DNA of 11,282 nt, taken from the NCBI GenBank assembly GCA_002083555.1, contig MSXN01000023.1, positions 19,235 to 30,516 of the forward strand, read 5' to 3'. The DNA comes from Nitrospira sp. ST-bin5 (GTDB taxonomy: Bacteria > Nitrospirota > Nitrospiria > Nitrospirales > Nitrospiraceae). Made by a program: the position numbers and the translations under genes. This document shows positions 6,596 through 10,900 of the stretch, piece after piece. Position 1 is the stretch's first letter. Each line of letters begins with the position of its first letter. A model generated the notes under the pieces. The model was given only the letters and a program-made list of their open reading frames with translations, was not told the origin of the DNA and made no database searches.

Positions 6596-7141
6596 CTATT
6601 GACCGCGCGATAACCGATACAAACAGTGCTTCCGCAGCGGACTGCCTGCCGGAATGGCCGGGTGTTCAAAGTATTCTTCTGTCTGTCGCATACCAAGTCT
6701 CTCCATAACGGCACGGGACCGGATGTTGCCTATTGAAGTGAACGACACGATTTCCAGTAACGCGAGCGACTCAAAGCCAATGCGAAGCGCGCCGCGCGCT
6801 GCCTCGGTGGCGAAGCCTTTCCCCCAATGCTCTGCAGCCAGCCGCCAGCCGACCTCGACACAGGGAGAGAAGGGAAGCTCTGACGCCGGTGTGTGCAGGC
6901 CGACATAGCCGATAAACTCATGGGTGTCTTTCTTCTCGGCAGCCCAAAGTCCCCAACCACGTTCAGCGATGAGGCTTCGGCAACGATTCGCCATTGCATC
7001 GCTTTCTGTGCGACTGAGGGGCGCGGGATAGAACTTCATGACCTCTGGATCGGCATTGAGCGCAGCGAGGGGTCCAGGGTCGGCATCACCCCATTGACGC
7101 AGCAGCAATCGTTCTGTGTCGAACTCAATTAGCTTAGCCAT
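6596..7141 (-). CDS. GNAT family N-acetyltransferase (RimJ/RimL-like)
   Basis: A 181-residue Acetyltransf_3-type protein from the ATG at 7141. It begins FDTERLLLRQW (6-16), the usual first strand, and carries the acetyl-CoA binding motif A as EVGWRLAAEHWGKGFATEA (residues about 97-115), where W-G-K-G-F-A is the pyrophosphate loop. The strand SFTSIGNIRSRAVMERLGM (about 137-155) contains the N-x-x-S-x-x-V-x-E-K/R-x-G-F/M motif B. The C-terminus ends HCLYRLSRGQ. Acceptor unknown; relatives modify ribosomal proteins, antibiotics or small amines. A longer frame starting at a TTG (7165) runs through the upstream inverted repeat and is rejected. No Shine-Dalgarno is visible before the ATG. It is the last gene of the cassette-like series, with a structured element immediately upstream. 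Confidence 0.88.
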   Translation of the reverse strand: MAKLIEFDTERLLLRQWGDADPGPLAALNADPEVMKFYPAPLSRTESDAMANRCRSLIAERGWGLWAAEKKDTHEFIGYVGLHTPASELPFSPCVEVGWRLAAEHWGKGFATEAARGALRIGFESLALLEIVSFTSIGNIRSRAVMERLGMRQTEEYFEHPAIPAGSPLRKHCLYRLSRGQ

Positions 7142-7145
7142 GAAA

Positions 7146-7198
7146 GTGTAGGCCGATCCGCACAAGAACCGGATCTACCGATTCTGTAGGTCTAACAC
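7146..7198. repeat. attC-like imperfect inverted repeat between VOC gene 1 and GNAT
   Basis: On the + strand GTGTAGGCC (7146-7154) pairs with GGTCTAACAC (7189-7198) over all nine positions, with one G-T pair and one unpaired A in the longer arm. Inside it GATCCG (7155-7160) pairs perfectly with CGGATC (7070-7075 offset: positions 7170-7175) across a 9-base loop. Read on the - strand, the longer arm with the extra base is on the VOC (upstream gene) side, as in attC sites, where L'' has an extrahelical base and L' does not. The outermost R boxes are not recognisable here, so this would be a decayed site. Confidence 0.55.
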
Positions 7199-7216
7199 GC
7201 CACTATTGCTTGTTCT

Positions 7217-7585
7217 TCATTCCGTGTTCTGGCCGATCCGCCAGAGGACCCCGGAGGGATCGGATAGACAAAAGTCTCGCATTCTCCACGGCTGACTTTC
7301 TATGTCCGTTACGCGCACACCGTATTTCGAAGCGACACCACTGGCCAGGACGTGGGTCCACCACGCCTCTACATCTTCGACGAGGATGTGCATCATGAAG
7401 TTCTCCGCCAGCGACGCCGCGCAGAAGTCTTGCAGCAGGAAGCTGACGTGCTCGAAGTGAAAGTACGCAACCCCGCCTCCCTCCGAAGCCATCGTGAAGC
7501 CGAGGTCCTTGTAGAATTGCTTGGAGATCTCGAAGTCTTGGGCCGGCACGAAGGCCTTGATTTCCGTAATGCGAAGATTGGGCAT
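7217..7585 (-). CDS. VOC-superfamily (glyoxalase/bleomycin-resistance-like) protein 1
   Basis: A 122-residue single-domain VOC protein. It starts with the typical first beta-alpha-beta unit (KAFVPAQDFEISKQFYKDLGF, residues 10-30). It then has the sequence HFEHVSFLLQDF (43-54), HILVEDVEAWWTHV (66-79) and the closing SDPSGVLWRIGQN (108-120), where the Asp-Pro-x-G turn is characteristic. Such proteins bind a divalent metal and act as lyases, dioxygenases or drug-binding proteins; the substrate here is unknown. The ATG is preceded by AAAGGA at six bases, a good ribosome binding site. It stands alone in its transcription direction between two attC-like elements, as a single-gene cassette would. 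A GGTAGGC box lies 17-23 bases before the start. Confidence 0.85.
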   Translation of the reverse strand: MPNLRITEIKAFVPAQDFEISKQFYKDLGFTMASEGGGVAYFHFEHVSFLLQDFCAASLAENFMMHILVEDVEAWWTHVLASGVASKYGVRVTDIESQPWRMRDFCLSDPSGVLWRIGQNTE

Positions 7586-7601
7586 GTTGGTCCTTTGCGC
7601 C

Positions 7602-7697
7602 GCCTACCGCTCGGCCGAGATAGAGATGTCTGACACCTTTATATCCTCCCAGCGGCAGGCCGCGTAACGGACCGTCCCCTGCAACCGGTTGTTAGGC
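7602..7697 (-). repeat. Candidate decayed attC site after DUF1398 copy 1
   Basis: Reading the - strand, GCCTAAC (7697-7691, a perfect RYYYAAC R'' box that contains the DUF1398 stop TAA) is followed by an imperfect hairpin, CAGGGGACGGTC with GGCCTGCCGCTG (about 7682-7649). The site ends in GGTAGGC (7608-7602), which can pair with R'' at 6 of 7 positions. Inner L boxes are unclear, and the right part is interrupted by a GGTGTCAGACA-type motif (7625-7640). Placement immediately at the stop codon of the upstream gene is what attC sites do. Confidence 0.45.
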
Positions 7698-8171
7698 ATC
7701 ATGTGGCCTTGCGCCAGGAAACCACTCGGTATGTTGATCCCCTTGACGACCAAAATATGTGACTCGCTTGCCTCGAAGATACGCGATGTATCCCTGTACC
7801 CCGGCCTGGATGGCGCGCTCGCAAAATGCCCGAAACTTTTGCCCGTGCTGCTGACTGTCGAGAATGGCCGCCTTGAGTGCGCCCACATCGAAGTCCTCTG
7901 CTATCGAGGGCAATTTCTCGAATGTGAGAGGCGCTACCACGGCGGCCCCTGATGCGCTGTAGAAGGTGAATGAACCAGTGGCGTAGTCCACGTGATAATA
8001 TTCGACGCCGTTGGCAATGAGCTTGCCCACAATTTCAGGAAACGGGATCGAGCCGTCCAGCGTGGCTTTTGCCAGTTCGGCAATCTCGTTCGCATTCATG
8101 TATGACCTCTCGAGTGAAGTGGTAACTTTAATGTGCCGCCTGACAATGTTTAGGCCGATCCGCACAAAAAC
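7685..8171 (-). repeat. Duplicated DUF1398 unit, copy A
   Basis: About 487 bases that recur at 9976-10461 in the same orientation. The match covers the whole gene, its stop box, the 5' leader and the right half plus loop of the upstream attC-like element. It ends on the left within CCGGTTGT and on the right just after the CGCACAA loop. Both ends fall inside boundary elements, so the unit behaves as a cassette rather than as a random duplication. Confidence 0.8.
7692..8099 (-). CDS. DUF1398-family protein, copy 1
   Basis: A 135-residue protein of the DUF1398 family (E. coli YbcV-like), function unknown. It starts MNANEIAELAKATLDGSIPF, then has VGKLIANGVEYYHVDYATGSFTFYSASG (the conserved Y-x-V-D-x-x-x-x-x-x-F/Y-Y block). 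It ends with FCERAIQAGVQGYIAYLRGKRVTYFGRQGDQHTEWFPG. The ATG at 8099 is chosen because conservation with copy 2, the family start and a GAGAGG-type ribosome binding site all point there; the frame extends upstream through the boundary repeat to 8183. The stop lies within a GCCTAAC box. Copy 2 at 9983-10390 is identical in length and differs at about 6 residues. It is in the same orientation as the surrounding single-gene units. Confidence 0.82.
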   Translation of the reverse strand: MNANEIAELAKATLDGSIPFPEIVGKLIANGVEYYHVDYATGSFTFYSASGAAVVAPLTFEKLPSIAEDFDVGALKAAILDSQQHGQKFRAFCERAIQAGVQGYIAYLRGKRVTYFGRQGDQHTEWFPGARPHDA

Positions 8172-8210
8172 CGGACCTGCCATTTCCTTCCGCCTAATAC
8201 GTTATCAATC
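8138..8210 (-). repeat. attC-like site upstream of DUF1398 copy 1
   Basis: Reading the - strand: GATTGAT (8210-8204), spacer AAC, GTATTAGGC (8200-8192), then a variable apical part with GGTCCG/CGGATC (8077-offset: 8177-8172 and 8162-8157) around a 9-base loop. It closes with GCCTAAAC (8155-8148), spacer ATT and GTCAGGC (8144-8138). The inner arms GT-A-TTAGGC and GCCTAA-AC pair completely except for one extra A in the gene-proximal arm. The outer boxes pair at 6 of 7 positions (two wobbles), and both spacers are three bases. This reproduces the R''-L''-loop-L'-R' order and the extrahelical base of attC sites, with a diverged R''. Confidence 0.6.
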
Positions 8211-8254
8211 ATGGTGAGCCATGGACGCTTCTGCCCGTCGCTCCCCACCGCCCG

Positions 8255-8280
8255 AAATGTAAAATGTCCCCGTTAATTTT
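8255..8280. repeat. Short dispersed-type motif after VOC gene 2
   Basis: Two bases or so beyond the VOC gene 2 stop, the + strand reads AAATGTAAAATGTCCCCG followed by TTAATTTT. I recall this kind of sequence as a recurrent short intergenic motif in genomes that carry REP-associated (Y1) transposases, but I cannot verify it here. It is AT-rich, in a place where an attC left arm would be expected. Confidence 0.35.
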
Positions 8281-8282
8281 CC

Positions 8283-8684
8283 TTAGAACTCTTTTTTGTT
8301 AGTCCAGGATGCGCATTGAATGACTACTCTATAGCCGTCGGGATCCTGGAATGTACGTCCATCTCGATCCCAGTAAGGATTCAGGGACGGGACTTCGACG
8401 AATCCAGCCGCGAGCATTGCCTTGCAACGGAACTCCCATTGGTTTCGGTCAGGCAGATAAAAAACAAAGAGGTCTTCAGGGGTCGGAGTCGGAGGCACCG
8501 GGTGGGTTCGACAATATGTGAATTCGAAATGGAAGCCTTCGCCTGGAACACCTAGCATGACCCCGTCAAATCCTTCGTGATCGTCAAAGTGGCCGAGTCG
8601 AACTAGTCCAAGGCCTGCTTGATACATCGCGTCGATTCGCTGGAGATCGCTTACGGGGCGGGCTACCCGGAAATGTGCGTACAT
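8283..8684 (-). CDS. VOC-superfamily protein 2 (YycE-like)
   Basis: A 133-residue VOC protein. N-terminus HFRVARPVSDLQRIDAMYQAGLGL (4-27) is the first beta-alpha-beta unit. Then follow GVMLGVPGEGFHFEFTY (41-57), LFVFYLPD (72-79), and the closing WDRDGRTFQDPDGYRVVIQ (105-123) with the D-P-D-G turn and likely metal-ligand positions. The organisation resembles Bacillus YycE-type proteins, whose substrate is unknown. The ATG has AAGGAG eight bases upstream. It is unrelated in sequence to VOC gene 1 beyond the fold, so it is not a local duplicate. It lies alone between two boundary regions. Confidence 0.85.
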   Translation of the reverse strand: MYAHFRVARPVSDLQRIDAMYQAGLGLVRLGHFDDHEGFDGVMLGVPGEGFHFEFTYCRTHPVPPTPTPEDLFVFYLPDRNQWEFRCKAMLAAGFVEVPSLNPYWDRDGRTFQDPDGYRVVIQCASWTNKKEF

Positions 8685-8703
8685 ATCTATGACTCCTTCT
8701 GTT

Positions 8704-8730
8704 GCCTACCATCCCCGTTCAACGGCGGGG
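8704..8730 (-). other. Hairpin plus GGTAGGC box upstream of VOC gene 2
   Basis: On the - strand CCCCG-CCGTTGAA-CGGGG (8730-8713) forms a 5-base-pair stem and is followed by GGTAGGC (8710-8704), the same box found before VOC gene 1. This could be the right end of a decayed attC (L' with GTTGAAC, R' degenerate). Evidence is thin because no matching left arm is visible. Confidence 0.3.
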
Positions 8731-8783
8731 AGCAGACCCGGCTAGTGCGCCGCAGGTGCACAATGAAATGACGCACTTGAAAA

Positions 8784-8815
8784 GAATCTAAGGGGTCTGC
8801 CCGCCTTGTTTTCTT
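8784..8815. repeat. 31-32-base dispersed repeat, copy 1
   Basis: The + strand has TCTAAGGGGTCTGCCCGCCT followed by TGTTTTCTT. It matches, with a few changes, the copy at 10472-10502, in the same orientation. It sits in the middle of the SRPBCC-to-VOC2 gap and is flanked at some distance by a direct repeat (CCCGGCTAGTGCGC at 8737-8750 and CCCGGCTCCAGTGCGC at 8824-8839). Confidence 0.55.
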
Positions 8816-8838
8816 CATCGCCTCCCGGCTCCAGTGCG

Positions 8839-9279
8839 CTACGGACTGAGTGACTCGGCACGAGCCTTAAGGGCTTGATTCATAGCCTCAAATCCGGCCC
8901 TCGTTCCCGAATCAAGGCTCGATCGAGCCAGGGAGACGAGGAGACCTGAGAACCTCTCGCCATGGACGAAGCGAGTGCTTGTGTTGCCTACGGGCGACAG
9001 GCGGAAGTAGTGCTCTCCATCGAATAAGCCCGGCACAAGCAAATGTCCGAGCCAGCGAAACTCGCTCCCCGGAGTGACGGCACGGACCGTGGGGCGAAAG
9101 GTCATCCCTCTGCCTCCGGGAGGACGGACTCTGACAGTCAACTTGGCACCGACGCTCAGCGGACCGGAGATCTCCTGAACGAAGGGATTCCACTCGGCGT
9201 GGGCAGGGAAGTCGGTGAGGACACGCCAGACTCGATCCGGGGAGGCGTTGATCTCGATTTCAGTGACTAGTTCAAACAT
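8839..9279 (-). CDS. SRPBCC-domain protein (polyketide cyclase/dehydrase-like)
   Basis: A 146-residue START/SRPBCC-type protein from the ATG at 9279. The start is chosen because the fold begins immediately (FELVTEIEINASPDRVWRVL, 2-21) followed by TDFPAHAEWNPFVQEISG (22-39), the standard first strand and helix pair with the W-N-P motif. Further blocks are VGAKLTVRVRPPGG, then FRWLGHLLVPGLFDGEHYF. The C-terminal helix reads RAGFEAMNQALKARAE. These proteins bind hydrophobic ligands in a helix-grip cavity; the ligand is unknown. A longer frame to 9513 runs back through the attC-like box and the RibD gene and is rejected. A GTTAAGC box lies 21-27 bases upstream of the start. Confidence 0.85.
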   Translation of the reverse strand: MFELVTEIEINASPDRVWRVLTDFPAHAEWNPFVQEISGPLSVGAKLTVRVRPPGGRGMTFRPTVRAVTPGSEFRWLGHLLVPGLFDGEHYFRLSPVGNTSTRFVHGERFSGLLVSLARSSLDSGTRAGFEAMNQALKARAESLSP

Positions 9280-9299
9280 GCGCTGAAGACTCACCCGAA

Positions 9300-9328
9300 G
9301 CTTAACGTTCGAATTAAGCTGCGCCGCC
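9300..9328 (-). repeat. attC right-half-like sequence between RibD-type gene and SRPBCC gene
   Basis: The - strand reads GGCGGCGCA and then GCTTAATTCGAACGTTAAGC. The second block is a near-palindrome ending in a perfect GTTRRRY box (GTTAAGC, 9306-9300). It has the same order and spacing as the right half (L'-spacer-R') of the aadA1 attC, GCTTAACTCAAGCGTTAGAT, including the GC-rich GGCGC stretch in front. The RibD-type gene reads through it, so its last residues (GGAA and the TAA) are encoded by this element. No left half is evident. Confidence 0.5.
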
Positions 9329-9877
9329 TCTATCAACTTCATACCGCAACTCAGCCATACTCGTACCGATCTGACGAACAGATAGTAAGCGCAGCTGTGG
9401 ACTGAGCACCCTGCGAGGGAAGAGCGGCTTCCCCTTGCCAAGGGTGACCGAGCCCATCTGGATGATGAGTTCGTCCAACAGGCCGGCATCGCAGAATTGA
9501 CCAGCGAGATCACCGCCTCCGACTATCCAGATATTTTTGTCGCCGGCGGCAGCTCGCATGTCGGCATGGATTGGGCGCACATCGCCACTGACGAATTGGA
9601 TGTTCGCACCGTCTGTGAGTGGAAGCTTGCGGCGAGAGAATATCCAGACCGGCTGGGTGTACGGCCACGGCGAACCAGTCTCAGCCGCAACCTTGTCTGC
9701 ATTGCGCAGCATCCATTCGTAGGTCGCCGATCCCATCGCCAACGCGCCGACGTCCGCGATGAACGCCGGATAGCTGGACTCATTCAGCTCACCGAGAGGG
9801 AACAGCCACTCCAGCGAGTCGTCTTCGGTGGCGATGAATCCGTCAAGACTTGTGGCTGTGTAGTACTGAGTTTTCAT
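9314..9877 (-). CDS. Dihydrofolate reductase/RibD C-terminal-domain family protein
   Basis: A 187-residue RibD_C/dihydrofolate-reductase-fold protein. It opens with YYTATSLDGFIATEDDSLEWL (5-25), the signature of the small YyaP/YwjB-type reductases. It continues with GALAMGSATYEWML (44-57), then VWIFSRRKLP, and the NADPH-site block NIWIVGGGDLAGQFCDAGLLDELIIQM (about 114-140) with G-G-G. It ends ELRYEV plus six extra residues. These proteins are predicted NAD(P)H-dependent reductases of unknown substrate and are frequent in accessory regions. No Shine-Dalgarno precedes the ATG. The six C-terminal residues (DRGGAA) run into the attC-like element downstream, so the original stop was probably lost or moved when units were joined. 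Confidence 0.87.
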   Translation of the reverse strand: MKTQYYTATSLDGFIATEDDSLEWLFPLGELNESSYPAFIADVGALAMGSATYEWMLRNADKVAAETGSPWPYTQPVWIFSRRKLPLTDGANIQFVSGDVRPIHADMRAAAGDKNIWIVGGGDLAGQFCDAGLLDELIIQMGSVTLGKGKPLFPRRVLSPQLRLLSVRQIGTSMAELRYEVDRGGAA

Positions 9878-9940
9878 GATTCGATATTGGCGAACAAGGA
9901 AGAATTCAACGAGTCAGACATCTTTGCTTCTCCCAGCTCG

Positions 9941-9968
9941 GGAAATGACTCCTGGCACCTTCTTTTTC
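9941..9968. repeat. Short T-tailed motif after DUF1398 copy 2
   Basis: The + strand has GGAAATGACTCCTGGCACCT followed by TCTTTTTC. It ends seven bases before the duplicated DUF1398 unit B begins and resembles the TGACACCTTT motifs at 7630-7640 and 10879-10887. It marks the point where similarity with copy A stops. Confidence 0.35.
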
Positions 9969-9975
9969 ACCTCAG

Positions 9976-10461
9976 CCGGTTGTCAGGCATCATGTGGCCT
10001 TGCGCCGGGAAACCACTCGGTATGTTGATCCCCTTGACGCCCGAAATATGTGACTCGCTTGCCTCGAAGATACGCGATGTATCCCTGCACCCCGGCCTGT
10101 ATGGCGCGCTCGCAAAATGCCCGAAACTTTTGCCCGTGCTGCTGACTGTCGAGAATGGCCGCCTTGAGTGCGTCCACATCGAAGTCCTCTGATATCGAGG
10201 GCAGTCCTTCGAATGTGATAGGCGCTACTACGGCCGCCCCTGATGCGCTGTAGAAGGTGAATGAACCAGTGGCATAGTCCACGTGGTAATACTCGACGTC
10301 GTTGGCAATGAGCTTGCCCACAATTTCAGGAAACGGGATCGAGCCATCCAGCGTGGCTTTTGCCAGTACGGCAATCTCGTTCGCATTCATGTCTGATCTC
10401 TCAAGTGAAGTGGTAACTTTGATGTGACGCCTGACAATGTTTAGGCCGACCCGCATAAGAA
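9976..10461 (-). repeat. Duplicated DUF1398 unit, copy B
   Basis: Second copy of the unit at 7685-8171, same orientation, almost gap-free. Outside it the flanks are unrelated: a T-tailed motif and the RibD-type gene on the left, the 31-base repeat and an IS30 remnant on the right. The inner boundary hairpin persists with compensating changes (GACCC with GGGTC at 10448-10452 and 10466-10470). Confidence 0.8.
9983..10390 (-). CDS. DUF1398-family protein, copy 2
   Basis: A 135-residue protein, paralogue of the copy at 7692-8099. By eye it differs at six positions (for example AVLAK for AELAK, ANDVEYY for ANGVEYY, FEGLPSISEDFDVDAL for FEKLPSIAEDFDVGAL), all outside the C-terminal half, which is identical. 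The stop codon is TGA where copy 1 has TAA, because the GCCTAAC box changed to GCCTGAC; the reading frame end is kept. The ATG at 10390 has GAGAGA eight bases upstream. An apparent extension to 10456 reads through the boundary element. Function unknown. The near-identity indicates a recent duplication or gene conversion, or two acquisitions of the same cassette. Confidence 0.82.
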   Translation of the reverse strand: MNANEIAVLAKATLDGSIPFPEIVGKLIANDVEYYHVDYATGSFTFYSASGAAVVAPITFEGLPSISEDFDVDALKAAILDSQQHGQKFRAFCERAIQAGVQGYIAYLRGKRVTYFGRQGDQHTEWFPGARPHDA

Positions 10462-10470
10462 GCGAGGGTC
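10429..10470 (-). repeat. Half of an attC-like site upstream of DUF1398 copy 2
   Basis: The - strand carries the inner hairpin (GACCC, GC, loop ATAAGAA, GC, GGGTC), then GCCTAAAC (10446-10439), spacer ATT and GTCAGGC (10435-10429), the same right half as before copy 1. The left arm expected at higher coordinates is missing. At 10471 the sequence switches to the 31-base repeat and the IS30 remnant. Confidence 0.5.
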
Positions 10471-10471
10471 T

Positions 10472-10502
10472 GATTTAAGGGGTCTGACCCCTTTGTTTTC
10501 TT
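10472..10502. repeat. 31-base dispersed repeat, copy 2, with perfect AAGGGGTC-T-GACCCCTT palindrome
   Basis: On the + strand AAGGGG (10477-10482) and CCCCTT (10488-10493) form a perfect stem around TCTGA, followed by TTGTTTTCTT. It could act as a terminator for + strand transcription, but no + strand gene precedes it. It matches 8784-8815 and forms the exact point where the transposase homology breaks off. Confidence 0.55.
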
Positions 10503-10812
10503 GGCGCAAGCCGTGGGCAATCTGTTCAGGCGACCAGCGCTGAGCCAGCAGCGTCAACACGGCGCGGCGAAGTCGGCGATGGACCGCGAGCTTGCGGGGC
10601 TTCCGTGGACGATGGGCCCACCGGTGGGCGCGTTGATGGGCTGGGACCGCCCGATAGGTGATGGGACAGGCGCGGTGCCGAGCAAGTTCCCGCGAGATCG
10701 TACTCGGCGCGCGCCGCAGCGCCTGAGCCGTGGCCCGCAGGCTATAGCCGGCCGCCAACATCCGACTGAGTTCTTCACGCTCCATAAGAGTCAGGCGTCG
10801 GTAGAGAGCCAT
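10503..10812 (-). pseudogene. IS30-family transposase, 5' fragment
   Basis: From the ATG at 10812 (AAGGAG six bases upstream) the frame reads MALYRRLTLMEREELSRMLA, then the helix-turn-helix YSLRATAQALRRAPSTISRELAR and further the RWSPEQIAHGL segment. This is the N-terminal DNA-binding part of IS30-family transposases. Homology stops after about 102 residues, at the 31-base repeat; an intact protein has about 320-390 residues including a DDE domain. Nothing of the catalytic part is present in the window, so this is a dead remnant. The open frame continuing to 10441 is accidental. Confidence 0.8.
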
Positions 10813-10845
10813 GTGCAACTCCTTCGTTCCTGGATGCTCCAGGAT

Positions 10846-10874
10846 ACTGGTGTTGCACTAGAACCTTGAACCCA
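10846..10874 (-). mobile_element. Probable upstream terminal end of the IS30 remnant
   Basis: About 35-60 bases before the transposase start the - strand reads TTCAAGGTTCTAGTGCAACA, which has the GTGCAACAC-type core I associate with IS30-family terminal repeats. The other end is lost, so the inverted repeat cannot be confirmed by pairing. A TGACACCTTT motif follows immediately outside it (10879-10888). Confidence 0.4.
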
Positions 10875-10900
10875 CACTGACACCTTTGTTCCTGCCATAT

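Noticed and set aside
6580..6605. GTTAGAG-like sequence after the GNAT stop as a possible final attC
   Set aside because: The box lacks the final pyrimidine and I found no pairing partner or hairpin nearby.
7221..7236. GCGGATCGGCC on the - strand within VOC gene 1, identical to the core of the boundary elements
   Set aside because: It encodes the conserved LWRIGQN end of the VOC fold and lacks paired arms, so coincidence is the simpler explanation.
10441..10502. C-terminal extension of the transposase frame
   Set aside because: It reads through the dispersed repeat and the attC-like half site; it is an accidental open frame.
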